Position numbers and translations under genes: made by a program | Shown here: piece by piece, positions 43,145 through 53,273 of the stretch | How the letters are laid out: the number at the start of each line of letters is the position of its first letter | How positions within the stretch are numbered: the first letter of the stretch is position 1 | The notes under the pieces: model-generated | What the model was told of the DNA's origin: nothing | Seen by the model: only the letters and a program-made list of their open reading frames with translations | Databases searched by the model: none | Source: Phocaeicola_A sp045647865 | GTDB lineage: Bacteria > Bacteroidota > Bacteroidia > Bacteroidales > Bacteroidaceae | Reading direction: 5' to 3' | Length of the DNA: 64,000 nucleotides | NCBI GenBank assembly: GCA_045647865.1 | Contig: JAZRMW010000041.1 | Location: 1 to 64,000, forward strand

Positions 43145-46100
43145 ATGCATATTTCAAAGAATTTGTTCATAGGATTCTGTTGTTTGTTAGGAACATCAGT
43201 TCCTGTTTCAATGGTGGCTCAGAAAGTCAGTTACGACCCCTCTTCAGTAGTTGCCGAATGGAGTAGTGACGCACAAAAGGAGTTGATAGTTGATATCAAT
43301 TTCTCCGATGCAACAATGCCTGATACCTGGACTGGTGAGACAGGACGTGATTGTCCTTCGTACAGTGATGGAGGTTATGTGAACACCGTATTGGAAATCC
43401 CTGTTACAGGAGCCGATAGTTGGCCGATGCTGTTTCACAACTGTATGTTTGCCAACAAGGAAAGCTATAATGGTTTTGCTGGTGCTACAGCAGCATTCTG
43501 TCGTCAGTATTATCTGGGTGAAGGAGTGACTGGTAGCGGCAGTTATCCCAACAACTGGAGTGTGACAGGACACAAAGTCTATCTTGAAGACAATATCACT
43601 TACGGTTCAAACGGAAAACCTAATTATGGTGAAGCAGGATTTGTACAGATGTGTCGTGATGCTTCGTTGGATGGAAAGACTTCCATGCATGGTTGGGTAG
43701 AGATAGACCATTTGCCTTATGTAGAGAAGATACAATGGTCATGGTCAAGCACTTCGTGGGGACGTGGTATCAAGTGTGATTATAAAATAGGTGATGGAGC
43801 ATGGAAACCGTTGGTATGGATGGGTTCTAACCGTCATAAGAATGGTTATACATCGTACAGCGACCAAGGTTATCTGATGGAGAATGTCATCAATGCCGAA
43901 GATGTATCGTTGCGTTGGCGTGTATGGGATGGTGATGATGCTACCACGTTGGTACAGACGAATGCGGATGGCACCTCGTTTTTCAATGTTGCCATCAATC
44001 CTTTGGCACAGCAACAGGCTCCACGCGTACATAAGATAAAGATTTACGGTAATCCCGTTACTGCTGAACAGGCTGCTTTTGCCCGTGCTAATCCATTGGC
44101 TGACGTAGGTGAGATTACTGAGTTTGAGAAACCTGGAGAGGAAGTTGTTGAAGCACCTGATGCAAAGGCTCCATGGGTTTTCTTGACAGTTGCCAAGGAT
44201 GGAACAGCAGACTATACAACCGTTCAAGCTGCCATTGATGCTGTGCCTGAAGGTTATCGGGGTATTATCCTTATCAAGAATGGAATCTATGAGGAGAATA
44301 TCTATGCCGGTACCAAGAGTGTGAAGAACAAGTTCATCAGCTTGATTGGCGAAAGTCGCGAAGGAACTATCCTTACGTCGAATGTCAACAGGGGTGGAGA
44401 TAATGGTAAAAGCTATCTCGACTGTTCGGCTCTGAATGTCTTTGTTGAGCGTTTCTATGCTGAAAACCTGACTATCCGTAATACTTCAGGCAATGTTGGT
44501 CAGGCTGAAGCTCTCTTTACTGCAGGTGATGGACACATCTTCAAGAATTGTACGATAACAGGTTTCCAAGACACTTACAAGAGCGACAACAATGCACGTG
44601 GATACTTCCTTGATTGCTTTATCGAAGGAGCTACAGACTTTATTTATGGTGGAGGATTGGAATGGTTCGAACAGTGTCAAATCCATTGTGTGAAAGGAGG
44701 AAAGTACATTACGGCAGCTGCTGAATCATGGACTCCGATGACCAAAATCCTCTATCCTTCCTTGGAGACTGCTGATGCTTTTTATCCGGGTCTTTTCTTC
44801 AATGAATGCCGTGTGACTGCTTCAGAAGGAGTTCCAGTTGGTTCATACTATTTGGGTCGTCCTTGGAAGGAAACAGCCGGTACAGCCTTTATGAATTGTA
44901 CATTGGGAAACCATATCCAACCTGCAGGATGGTCAACATGGAATGGAACAGAGTCCACAGCATCTTATTATGAATACAAGAATGTAGGAACTGATGGAAA
45001 ACCCGTTGATACCTCCAAACGTGTATCTTTCGGACATCAGGCTACGGAGAAGGAATATACGGCTTATTTCAATACCGAATTCCTCTATAAGAATGCCTCT
45101 AACGTTCCTTTTGTCCCTGCTGAGATACTCAATGTTACTGCACCCTCGAATTTCGAGACCATCGATGCATTGCTTACATGGAGTGGTGATGAAAGCCAAG
45201 TGGCATGGATGGTGTTTGCTGATAACCGTTATGTAACCACCGTCACAAAACCTTCCTATACACAACCCGAAGCGGATGGTGCAACTACCTATCATATTAA
45301 GGCCGTATCACGCTATGGTGTCACTTCAGAGGCTGTAAAGGCTGAAGGAAAAGAGCGGTTGAAAGCTTTCCTTACCGCCGAAGGTTTTGGTAAGTATGCT
45401 ACCGGTGGTCGAGGTGGTGAAGTGGTGACTGTTACTTCGTTGGCTGATGATGGTTCAGTAGGTACACTCCGTTGGGCATTCAAGCAACATTTGGGTAAAC
45501 CTATCACCATCGTATTTGCCGTATCGGGTGAAATCAAGCTCAACTCCATCTTGAAAGTCAATCGTCCTGATTGGACGTTAGCCGGACAGACAGCTCCCGG
45601 TGATGGTATTGTCATCACACACAATAAGGCAAACTTCGGAGGTTCTCAAAACTTCATTGTGCGTAATGTCCGTTTCCGTGTAGGACAAAAGAATACAGCA
45701 GGCACTATCATTGCCGAGAATGCTTGCGGTGCTGAGAATTGTCAGAACTTCATCTTCGACCATTGTACCTTCGGATGGTCTGTTGAGGAGAATATGAATG
45801 CTTTCGACAGTCACTTCCATACCGTGCAATATTGTATTGTTCACGAAGGTCTTTACGATGCAGGACATAGCAAAGGAGTGCGTGGATACGGTTGTCAATG
45901 GGGAGGTTCTCCAGCTACTTATCACCACAATCTATTGGCTCATAACAAATCACGCAGTTGCCGTTTCAACGGAGCACGTGGAGAAGACCATGTTGTATTC
46001 TTGGAATACATCAACAATGTCAACTACAACTGGGGTAACTGGAATGCTTGCTACGGAGGAGAGAATACGGCCGAAATCAACGAGTACAACGGATTGAACT

Positions 46101-47026
46101 CTGCCCATGAGTGTAACTTTATTGGTAACTACTATAAACCCGGACCTGCTTCAGCTGCTGATTCCAAATTCATCAGTTCATCTTATGCTCGTGAAGGAGC
46201 CAAGTCATGGGCTCCAGCCAAATGGTATCTCGAAGGCAATGTGATGGAAGGAAACTCCAGCATCAACACCAATAACTGGAATGGAATGAGTTCCGAAACC
46301 TATTCATTGAAACAGATTCGTGTGGACGAGAAACTTTCTCCTTCATTGCCTTATTACAAGTATTCTGTGACAGGAAACATCGGTCAGTATGACTACAACC
46401 TCTATGCACTGACAGGTTATGAGACTGCTACAGAGGCTTATCAGACAGTATTGGAAAAAGCTGGTACAGTCAATCGCGACCGTGTAGAGAAACGCATCAT
46501 AGAAGATGTGCGTTCGGGTAAGGCTACATACGGAGGTAAGTATGGAGCGAAAAAAGGAATCATCGATACTGAGAATGATGCCGAAGGTTTTTATGCCTAC
46601 AACGATATCTATGTGGTTGCTACTGATACAGACAAGGATGGTATGCCTGATGAATGGGAACGTACCAACGGACTCAATCCTAATGTGGCAGACCAGAATA
46701 CACCCAATGCTAAGGGTTATACAGCCTTGGAAGTTTATCTTGGAAGTCTGATGGGCGAGCAGTTGGATACCAACTTTGCTGATGGGATAGGAGAGGTGAT
46801 ACTGAATCCCTCTGCCATGAGGTGGATTCACTCCAGTTCAACCGTTCAAGTTGAGCCTAAAGCCATTGGTTCTCACCTTTCGGTATTCAATGCTTCCGGA
46901 GGTTTTTTGATGGATGTTCCCGTTCATTCAACCCATATCTCCTTGGATTCTCTCCCAACAGGAATCTATTTGGTTCAGTTGAACGGTAGCAACATTGCTC
47001 CGCGCGTAATCAAGTGTGTGAAGTAA
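43145..47026 (+). CDS. Secreted pectinesterase-pectate lyase fusion
   Basis: A 1293-residue exported protein. After the signal peptide (NLFIGFCCLLGTSVPVSMVAQ), residues 30-330 form a beta-rich domain I do not recognise. Residues about 340-660 are a CE8 pectin methylesterase (VAKDGTADYTTVQAAIDAVP, GQAEALF, ITGFQDTYK, GATDFIYGGG, YYLGRPWKETAG with the catalytic Asp and Arg regions). A fibronectin-III-like linker follows, then residues about 755-1180 match a PL1-type pectate lyase (GFGKYATGGRGGEVVTVTSL, HCTFGWSVEENM). The last 75 residues look like a type A sorting domain (NASGGFLMD, LPTGIYLVQLNG). One polypeptide can thus de-esterify and then cleave pectin. ATG 43145 begins the signal peptide. 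Confidence 0.9.
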   Translation: MHISKNLFIGFCCLLGTSVPVSMVAQKVSYDPSSVVAEWSSDAQKELIVDINFSDATMPDTWTGETGRDCPSYSDGGYVNTVLEIPVTGADSWPMLFHNCMFANKESYNGFAGATAAFCRQYYLGEGVTGSGSYPNNWSVTGHKVYLEDNITYGSNGKPNYGEAGFVQMCRDASLDGKTSMHGWVEIDHLPYVEKIQWSWSSTSWGRGIKCDYKIGDGAWKPLVWMGSNRHKNGYTSYSDQGYLMENVINAEDVSLRWRVWDGDDATTLVQTNADGTSFFNVAINPLAQQQAPRVHKIKIYGNPVTAEQAAFARANPLADVGEITEFEKPGEEVVEAPDAKAPWVFLTVAKDGTADYTTVQAAIDAVPEGYRGIILIKNGIYEENIYAGTKSVKNKFISLIGESREGTILTSNVNRGGDNGKSYLDCSALNVFVERFYAENLTIRNTSGNVGQAEALFTAGDGHIFKNCTITGFQDTYKSDNNARGYFLDCFIEGATDFIYGGGLEWFEQCQIHCVKGGKYITAAAESWTPMTKILYPSLETADAFYPGLFFNECRVTASEGVPVGSYYLGRPWKETAGTAFMNCTLGNHIQPAGWSTWNGTESTASYYEYKNVGTDGKPVDTSKRVSFGHQATEKEYTAYFNTEFLYKNASNVPFVPAEILNVTAPSNFETIDALLTWSGDESQVAWMVFADNRYVTTVTKPSYTQPEADGATTYHIKAVSRYGVTSEAVKAEGKERLKAFLTAEGFGKYATGGRGGEVVTVTSLADDGSVGTLRWAFKQHLGKPITIVFAVSGEIKLNSILKVNRPDWTLAGQTAPGDGIVITHNKANFGGSQNFIVRNVRFRVGQKNTAGTIIAENACGAENCQNFIFDHCTFGWSVEENMNAFDSHFHTVQYCIVHEGLYDAGHSKGVRGYGCQWGGSPATYHHNLLAHNKSRSCRFNGARGEDHVVFLEYINNVNYNWGNWNACYGGENTAEINEYNGLNSAHECNFIGNYYKPGPASAADSKFISSSYAREGAKSWAPAKWYLEGNVMEGNSSINTNNWNGMSSETYSLKQIRVDEKLSPSLPYYKYSVTGNIGQYDYNLYALTGYETATEAYQTVLEKAGTVNRDRVEKRIIEDVRSGKATYGGKYGAKKGIIDTENDAEGFYAYNDIYVVATDTDKDGMPDEWERTNGLNPNVADQNTPNAKGYTALEVYLGSLMGEQLDTNFADGIGEVILNPSAMRWIHSSSTVQVEPKAIGSHLSVFNASGGFLMDVPVHSTHISLDSLPTGIYLVQLNGSNIAPRVIKCVK

Positions 47027-47335
47027 CAAGGTTTATTGGTATAATGTGACAAGAGGGTATGTCATAATTAACCTTATAGACGCAGATTGCGCGGATAACG
47101 CGGATAAACAATTAACCATTATCCTTTCGGCTCATCAATCATACCTAAAGCTAAAAATTGAGAGATGTTTCCGACGAACGGAGTGTATAAAATCTCTTTT
47201 AATTATTTATCTAACGTATGGTTGGGTGAAAAGAAAAAAGAAATCCGTGTAATCCGCGTAATCCGTGCCTAAATAAAATGAGATAAGTGCATTTTGATAC
47301 AGTCTCTTCTTTTTTGCAGAGAAAAAGCTGTTGCG
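47027..47335. repeat. Gap with inverted GCGGATAACGCGGAT-type repeat
   Basis: About 310 bp without a gene between the pectin fusion and the convergent kinase-like gene. GCGGATAACGCGGAT (47091-47105) recurs inverted as ATCCGCGTAATCCGTG (47252-47267). No reading frame looks real. Confidence 0.7.
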
Positions 47336-47947
47336 TCACTTCAACCGCTCTTCCACGAATGCTTTGATGAACTTCATGGTGCCTTCGATGCCAAGGATGG
47401 ATGAGTTGATACATAGGTCATACGTCTTTGCTTCTCCCCAAGTTCCAGGACTGTAATAGTTGTAGTACGAGGCACGTTTATGGTCAGCTTTTGAGAGGAA
47501 AGCTTGTGCTTGTTCTTCGTTGAATTCGGGATGACGTTTGCGTATGCGTGCTATTCTCTCATCGTTGTTTGCGGTGATGAAGATGTTGAGAGTGTTGGGT
47601 TCTTCGCGAAGAATATAGTCTGCACAACGTCCTACGAAGATGCATGAACCTTTTTCTGACAAGTGACGGATGACATCGCTCTGTATCTTGAACAGTGCTT
47701 CATCGCTCAAGCAATTTCCATACATACTGTCTCCCATGAAGGGTATCACTTCAAAGAGTCGCGAGATGATGCCTTTTTCTTCATCTTTGCGTTCGAATAT
47801 CTCTTTGCAGAATCCGCTTTCCTTAGCTGCCATGTCTATGAGTGTACGGTCGTAGATAGGGATATTGAGTTCTTGGGCAAGCATTTGACCGATTTCTTTT
47901 CCACCACTACCGAGTTGGCGGCCTATGTTGATGAAGTATCTTTTCAT
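47336..47947 (-). CDS. Cytidylate kinase-like family protein
   Basis: A 203-residue P-loop-type protein. The N-terminus INIGRQLGSGGKEIGQMLAQ is a modified nucleotide-binding loop, followed by IYDRTLIDMAAKESG, GRCADYILREEP and FITANNDERIARI, as in the Cytidylate_kin2 family. True CMP kinase activity is not established for this family and the loop differs from the classical GxxGxGK, so the substrate is open. The MATE gene lies 33 bp upstream on the same strand, so they are probably cotranscribed. Confidence 0.82.
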   Translation of the reverse strand: MKRYFINIGRQLGSGGKEIGQMLAQELNIPIYDRTLIDMAAKESGFCKEIFERKDEEKGIISRLFEVIPFMGDSMYGNCLSDEALFKIQSDVIRHLSEKGSCIFVGRCADYILREEPNTLNIFITANNDERIARIRKRHPEFNEEQAQAFLSKADHKRASYYNYYSPGTWGEAKTYDLCINSSILGIEGTMKFIKAFVEERLK

Positions 47948-47980
47948 GTGGATATGCGTTATTTTTTTTATGAATGTTTG

Positions 47981-49345
47981 TTATAGAGGGTTTGTTGATT
48001 TCTCGTTCTTGAAGAGCTGGAACTGCTTGTAGAGCATCCATCCGGCTAAGATGGATGAAAGCGTATCGCTGATGGGTGCTGCTATCCATACTCCGTTCTG
48101 TCCAAAGAAGTTGGGAAGAATCAACAGGAGAGGTATGAGGAAAAGCAGTTGTCGCGTAAGCGAGAGGAAGATACTCTTCTTGGCTATACCGATGCTTTGG
48201 AAGAAGTTTACCGTCACCATTTGGAAACCTACGAAAGGAAAAGCCAATACGAGTAGTGACAAACCGTTAGCAGCCTGTTTGATGAGTTCCTTATCCGTAG
48301 TGAATATGCGTGCAATGAATTCGGGGATGAATACACCTACGAGGAAAGTACAAGTGGTGACAATGGTAGCAGCATAGATAGTCAGTCGCAATACCTTGTT
48401 TACACGTTCAAACTGCCGTGCACCATAGTTGTATCCCGCAATGGGTTGCATACCTTGGTTGATACCCATCACTATCATTACAAAGAAGAATACCACGCGG
48501 TTGGCTATACCGTAAGCACCAATGGCAAGGTCACCACCATGTTTCTGCAATCCTTTGTTGATGAGTATGACTACGAAACAGGCGCATAGATTCATGAGGA
48601 AGGGTGAAAGTCCGATAGCCAATGAATTGCTCACTATCTTGCGTTTCAAGGCAAACGTACCGCGACGCAGGTGTATCATCTCGTTTTTGTTGGAGAAGAG
48701 CTTCAACTGCCAGCAAAGTGCTATTGTCTGAGCCATCACTGTAGCTATGGCAGCTCCTTTGATACCCATGTCAAACGTGTAGATGAATAGTGGGTCGAGG
48801 ATGGTGTTGATTATCACCGTTCCGATGGTAGCATACATGGCTTGTTGAGGATGACCAGCCGAACGAAGCATGGCATTCAACCCGAGGTACATGTGAGTGA
48901 TGACATTTCCAAGAAGGATGATAGTCATGTAGTCGCGTGCATAACTGATGGTTGCATCGCTTGCTCCGAAGAAATAGAGGATAGGGTTGATGAAGAGAAG
49001 CATCAGGACTCCGAATATGACTCCGATGATGGTGTTGAGCGTGATGACGTTTCCGAGAATGTTTTGAGCCGTAGTGTAGTCCTTTTGTCCCAGTTTCACT
49101 GAAAGCAGTGTTGAAGCTCCTACACCTACCATTGCTCCGAACGCTGCTGAAAGGTTCATGACTGGAAACGTGATGGCTAATCCCGATATGGCCAGAGGTC
49201 CTACACCTTGACCAATGAAGATACTATCCACCATGTTGTAGAGCGATGAAGCTGTCATGGCAATGATGGCAGGTCCGGCATATTGCATCAGCAGTTTGCG
49301 GATGCTTTCGGTTCCCAATGTTGTTGGGGCTGATTGTTGTTGCAT
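47981..49345 (-). CDS. MATE family efflux transporter
   Basis: A 454-residue, 12-helix multidrug/sodium antiporter in two six-helix bundles. Typical segments: SLYNMVDSIFIGQGVGPLAI (helix 2) and VMGINQGMQPIAGYNYGARQ (helix 8 region with the conserved GxxP-type turn). It exports cationic drugs or metabolites using an ion gradient; the substrate is unknown. ATG 49345 (MQQQSAPTTLG) fits the family start; the longer in-frame extension to 49480 would run through the divergent promoter region. Confidence 0.92.
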   Translation of the reverse strand: MQQQSAPTTLGTESIRKLLMQYAGPAIIAMTASSLYNMVDSIFIGQGVGPLAISGLAITFPVMNLSAAFGAMVGVGASTLLSVKLGQKDYTTAQNILGNVITLNTIIGVIFGVLMLLFINPILYFFGASDATISYARDYMTIILLGNVITHMYLGLNAMLRSAGHPQQAMYATIGTVIINTILDPLFIYTFDMGIKGAAIATVMAQTIALCWQLKLFSNKNEMIHLRRGTFALKRKIVSNSLAIGLSPFLMNLCACFVVILINKGLQKHGGDLAIGAYGIANRVVFFFVMIVMGINQGMQPIAGYNYGARQFERVNKVLRLTIYAATIVTTCTFLVGVFIPEFIARIFTTDKELIKQAANGLSLLVLAFPFVGFQMVTVNFFQSIGIAKKSIFLSLTRQLLFLIPLLLILPNFFGQNGVWIAAPISDTLSSILAGWMLYKQFQLFKNEKSTNPL

Positions 49346-49402
49346 GTCTTTATTTACGTTAATTTCCTTATTATTACGTAGAGTTCTCTCGTTTTGTTGG
49401 TG

Positions 49403-49440
49403 CAAAGATACGGCAATTTTCATTTTTATGGCTATTTTTG
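49403..49440. promoter_or_regulatory. Divergent promoters for the MATE gene and mnmA
   Basis: On the minus strand TATCTTTG (49403-49410) faces the MATE gene; on the plus strand TATTTTTG (49433-49440) faces mnmA, 20 bp from its start. Both match TAnnTTTG exactly. Confidence 0.65.
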
Positions 49441-49460
49441 CAACTTCAAATGTTGAATCT

Positions 49461-50573
49461 ATGGATAAAAAGATGGACAATAGGCGAGTGTTGGTAGGTA
49501 TGAGTGGTGGAGTGGACAGTTCTGCCGCTTGTCTGATGCTGATGGAGCAAGGTTATGAACCCGTAGGTGTAACGATGCGTACGTGGGACAATCCTTCTTC
49601 CTTTTCAACCGTTGGACAATCTGAACCTGATTATATCCTTGAAGCACGGGCTTTGGCTGAAAAGTTGGGTTTTGAACATCATGTAGCCGACGAACGCGAA
49701 GAGTTCCGTCGGGTTATCGTGCAGAACTTCATTGATGAATACATGCAAGGACGAACACCCAATCCATGTGTGATGTGTAATCCACTGTTCAAGTTCCGTG
49801 TGTTGACTGAATGGGCTGACAAGCTCGGTTGCAAGTATATTGCTACGGGACATTATTCACGTCTGGAAGAGGTGGATGGACATACCTATATATCCGTAGG
49901 CAACGATGAAAAGAAAGACCAGAGCTATTTTCTTTGGCGTTTGGAGGAAAAAGTGTTGTCGCGTTGCATCTTTCCTTTGGGGAATTTCACCAAGTTGCAA
50001 GTGCGCGAATACTTGAAGGAAAAGGGGTTTGAAGCCAAGTCTTCCGAAGGTGAAAGTATGGAAGTATGCTTTGTAGAAGGTGATTATCGCGACTTTCTCC
50101 GTAAGGAAGTTCCCGAGATTGATACCCTCATCGGTAAAGGCAAGTTTGTGGATACCGAAGGTCATACGTTAGGCACTCATCGCGGTTTTCCCTATTATAC
50201 CATCGGTCAGCGCAAAGGGCTTGAAATAGCTCTTGGAAAACCAGCCTATGTAGTGAAGCTCAATCCGAAGAAGAATACCGTCATGCTTGGTGATGCAGAA
50301 GACTTGAAGGCAACCCACATGATTACCGAACAACCCTTATGGATAAATCCGTCGGAACCATTCGACAATCCTCAGCTGACTGTAAGGATACGCTATCGCA
50401 GCAAACCCATACCATGCAGCATCAAGCAGCTTGAAGATGGACGTCTGCTTGTCAGATTCCTCGCAGAAACCTCTTCTGTAACACCGGGACAGTCAGCAGT
50501 ATTCTACATCGGTGATAGGGTAGTAGGCGGTGCTTTCATTGATTCTCAAAGAGGCATTGGGATGTATCTTTAA
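49461..50573 (+). CDS. mnmA: tRNA-specific 2-thiouridylase
   Basis: A 370-residue enzyme that puts sulfur on U34 of tRNAs for Lys, Glu and Gln. The ATP-binding PP-loop is VGMSGGVDSSAACLML; the first catalytic Cys is in NPCVMCNPLFKF and the second in MEVCFVEGDY; the tRNA-binding stretch YYTIGQRKGLEIAL is intact. ATG 49461 follows the promoter and starts directly before the PP-loop; an in-frame codon at 49257 would overlap the divergent MATE gene and is rejected. Confidence 0.95.
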   Translation: MDKKMDNRRVLVGMSGGVDSSAACLMLMEQGYEPVGVTMRTWDNPSSFSTVGQSEPDYILEARALAEKLGFEHHVADEREEFRRVIVQNFIDEYMQGRTPNPCVMCNPLFKFRVLTEWADKLGCKYIATGHYSRLEEVDGHTYISVGNDEKKDQSYFLWRLEEKVLSRCIFPLGNFTKLQVREYLKEKGFEAKSSEGESMEVCFVEGDYRDFLRKEVPEIDTLIGKGKFVDTEGHTLGTHRGFPYYTIGQRKGLEIALGKPAYVVKLNPKKNTVMLGDAEDLKATHMITEQPLWINPSEPFDNPQLTVRIRYRSKPIPCSIKQLEDGRLLVRFLAETSSVTPGQSAVFYIGDRVVGGAFIDSQRGIGMYL

Positions 50574-50618
50574 ATTTTAGGAGTGTAGGAGTGAAGGAGT
50601 GACGCTTCGCTTAGGAGT

Positions 50619-50712
50619 GCAGACAATACTTCTGCTTGCATTTTTTTAAAGGAGTTCAGGAGTGCAGGAGTTCAGACAATAGTGTTGCTTGCATTTTTCA
50701 CTCGTAGCTCAT
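50619..50712. repeat. Left arm of a long inverted repeat bracketing the CotH gene
   Basis: About 94 bp (with AGACAATACTTCTGCTTGCA, GGAGTTCAGGAGT and AGTGTTGCTTGCATTTTTCA) recur in inverted orientation at 53169-53273. The gap continues with the CACTTGTAGCTC word and an ACTTTAAACTTTAAACTTTA run up to 50760. Confidence 0.9.
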
Positions 50713-50776
50713 CACTTGTAGCTCTTTAAACTTTGAACTTTAAACTTTAAACTTTAACAACTATTTCTAAATTCGT

Positions 50777-53113
50777 ATGAACAGAATCTTCGTAACTTTC
50801 CTCTTGTCAGTGTCAGTATTTGTGATGACAAGTGCTCAACCATCGAAACCTAAGTTCAGTCAACCTCATGGATTGTACGATGAACCTTTTGAACTTGAAA
50901 TCCGTTGCGAAGATGATTGGGCTACCATTTATTATACCACTGATGGAAAGGCTCCAACGAAGGAAAATGCCAGTGTCTATACCCAACCGCTCCGCATCAA
51001 AGGTACTACGGTAGTCCGCTCGATAGCCATTGATGAAAGTGGAGTAAGCAAGGTGAATACTGCTACATACCTTTTTCTCGATGATGTCATCCGTCAAGAC
51101 AATACACCCGAAGGATATCCAAGCGAATGGGGAAAGTATGCAAGCCGTTCGGGTACTGCCATTGCTGATTATGAGATGGACCCCGAAATGACGGAGGATG
51201 AACATTTCTGCAACCTCTTGAAAGAAGGATTCCGTTCACTTCCTATCATATCTCTTGCTACAGACCCTATGAACCTTTTCAATAAAGAGAAAAACGATTC
51301 TACGGGAGGTATATACATCTATACGGGTGCACCTAACGGAAGTGGACAACCGGGTAGAGGTTGGGAAAGACCCGTTTCGTTTGAAATCTTTGATGCCAAG
51401 GGTGAACATGATTTCCAGGCTAATTGTGGAATCAGAATTCATGGTGGGCATAGTCGTCTTCCAGAGAAAAGTCCCAAACACTCCTTCCGACTGATGTTCA
51501 GAGATTCGTATGGACCCAAGAAACTCAAGTATCACCTCTTTGGAGAAGATGAACCGGCAAACCTCAATGCCGTAGTCTTGCGTACAGCTTTCTGTAATGC
51601 ATGGCATCATCAGGAGTCGGACCAACGCAGTAGAGCTATCTATACACGCGATATGTGGGCTAAACTCACTCAGAAAGAGATGGGTCATCTGACTACAAAC
51701 GGTATCTATGCACATCTTTTCATCAACGGACTCTATTGGGGATTGTATAACCCTACGGAACGTATCGATGATGACTTCTGTGAAATACACTTGGGAGGTG
51801 ACAAGAGTGAGTACGATGTCATCAAGGTGGAAGAATACGGAACAAGTCATGTCGTTATGGCCGATGCTGGAAGTCTTACCAAGTGGAACCAACTCTTCAA
51901 TCTGGCTACAAGGGTTGAGGATGACATGAACACTTACCTCAGATTACAAGGACTGGATGCAAACGGACTACGCGACGAAACGAAAGATGTACTACTCAAC
52001 GCAGACAATTTCATTGATTACATGCTCATCAACCAATATGGCGGAAACAGCGATTGGGATAGTCACAACTGGCTTGCCGTGCGTAACAACGTAAAGACTG
52101 ACGAAGGATTCCACTTCATCTGTTGGGATACCGAACATATCCTCAAAAGCCGTTCGGATAACGTGTTGGACAAGAATACCGAGAAAAGTCCTACTGCACT
52201 GTTCCAGAGTCTCATGAAAAACCCAGCCTTCAAACAACGCTATATCGACCGTGTACAAAAACATTGCTTTGACAACGGATTGCTTACACCTACCCGTAAT
52301 TCCGAACGTTGGCTTACCTTGGATGCTGTCATAGATACCGCACTCTATTGCGAACAAGCCCGATGGGGAGACTATAGACGCGATGTACATCCTTATACCA
52401 GCAAAGGAGAACTCTATACCAAGGACAAACATTACAATGCACGACGCAAAGTGTTGCTCGAAAGTTATTTCCCCGAAAGGACGGAAAAGTTTGTACAACA
52501 ACTCAAAGACAAATCATGGTTTCCCCAAATTGCGGCTCCCGTCATACTGTATGCTGACGAACCTGCTTATCTCATAGATACCCTTTCGAGCGAAGAATCC
52601 TTGACTATTGACGGTGAAGGAATCATCTACTACACTACCAATGGCGAAAATCCGCTTTGGTGGAACGAGGATAAAACAGCAGAACTTTCACCATCAGCCA
52701 TCAGATACGAAGGCGAAGCAATCAAGTCCGATACCACCTTTACCCTCAAAACCATTGCCTGCAACAACAACCAGTGGAGTGCCATGCGCGAACAACGCAT
52801 ACCTATCCGTGAAACGGCAAACTACATTGGAAATACCTTGACAAACAACCTCCTCATCATGCCCCTACAAGTGAGCTACGATAGCGGAAAAACAGCTTTC
52901 ATACGCTTCAAGACAACCAAGACCGTAACCAATGCATCCCTCCAAATCTATAACCTCCAAGGCGTATGTTTACAAACCCTTATACCATCCCATACACGCT
53001 TGAAAGCAGCACTTCATACCTTCGCTCTTTCACCGTCCAACTTCTCAAGCGGTATCTACCTTTGCCGCCTATGCATCGATGGACAAACCTCAGTAGTAAA
53101 ACTGAAATTCTGA
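50777..53113 (+). CDS. CotH-type protein with chitobiase-like domains and sorting tail
   Basis: A 778-residue secreted protein (signal FVTFLLSVSVFVMTSA). Residues about 25-95 are a chitobiase/beta-hexosaminidase C-terminal-like beta domain (IYYTTDGKAPTKENASVYTQ). Residues about 140-500 carry the CotH region (CGIRIHGGHSRLPEKSPKHS, NGLYWGLYNPTERIDDDF, FICWDTEHILKSR), an atypical protein-kinase fold. A second chitobiase-like unit follows (IIYYTTNGENPLWW), and the last 80 residues resemble a type A C-terminal sorting domain (LQIYNLQGVCLQTL, FSSGIYLCRL). In Bacteroidetes such proteins are usually surface proteins of unknown role, not spore coat. It stands alone between inverted repeats. Confidence 0.85.
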   Translation: MNRIFVTFLLSVSVFVMTSAQPSKPKFSQPHGLYDEPFELEIRCEDDWATIYYTTDGKAPTKENASVYTQPLRIKGTTVVRSIAIDESGVSKVNTATYLFLDDVIRQDNTPEGYPSEWGKYASRSGTAIADYEMDPEMTEDEHFCNLLKEGFRSLPIISLATDPMNLFNKEKNDSTGGIYIYTGAPNGSGQPGRGWERPVSFEIFDAKGEHDFQANCGIRIHGGHSRLPEKSPKHSFRLMFRDSYGPKKLKYHLFGEDEPANLNAVVLRTAFCNAWHHQESDQRSRAIYTRDMWAKLTQKEMGHLTTNGIYAHLFINGLYWGLYNPTERIDDDFCEIHLGGDKSEYDVIKVEEYGTSHVVMADAGSLTKWNQLFNLATRVEDDMNTYLRLQGLDANGLRDETKDVLLNADNFIDYMLINQYGGNSDWDSHNWLAVRNNVKTDEGFHFICWDTEHILKSRSDNVLDKNTEKSPTALFQSLMKNPAFKQRYIDRVQKHCFDNGLLTPTRNSERWLTLDAVIDTALYCEQARWGDYRRDVHPYTSKGELYTKDKHYNARRKVLLESYFPERTEKFVQQLKDKSWFPQIAAPVILYADEPAYLIDTLSSEESLTIDGEGIIYYTTNGENPLWWNEDKTAELSPSAIRYEGEAIKSDTTFTLKTIACNNNQWSAMREQRIPIRETANYIGNTLTNNLLIMPLQVSYDSGKTAFIRFKTTKTVTNASLQIYNLQGVCLQTLIPSHTRLKAALHTFALSPSNFSSGIYLCRLCIDGQTSVVKLKF

Positions 53114-53116
53114 CGT

Positions 53117-53153
53117 AAAAAAAAGAGAGAGAGTTTGTATGTCTCTCTCTCTC
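53117..53153 (-). terminator. Terminator between the CotH and HU-like genes
   Basis: Arms AGAGAGAGAG and TCTCTCTCTC with an 8-nt loop. On the minus strand the hairpin is followed by a T8 run, so it stops transcription coming from the HU-like gene; on the plus strand there is no T run. Confidence 0.65.
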
Positions 53154-53168
53154 CTAAGACCTACGAGT

Positions 53169-53273
53169 GATGAGCTACGAGTGAAAAATGCAAGCAACAC
53201 TATTGTCTGAACTCCTGAAACTCCTGAACTCCTGAACTCCTTTTAAAAAATTGCAAGCAGAAGTATTGTCTGA
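53169..53273. repeat. Right arm of the inverted repeat bracketing the CotH gene
   Basis: Reverse complement of 50619-50712 with one or two extra CTCCTGAA units. Similar CTGAACTCCTGAACTC words continue to about 53300. Confidence 0.9.

Noticed and set aside
49257..49460. N-terminal extension of mnmA
   Set aside because: It would overlap the divergent MATE gene and its promoter; the enzyme family begins next to the PP-loop at 49461.
50777..53113. Spore-coat function for the CotH-type protein
   Set aside because: Bacteroidales do not sporulate; the signal peptide, chitobiase-like domains and sorting tail point to a surface protein.
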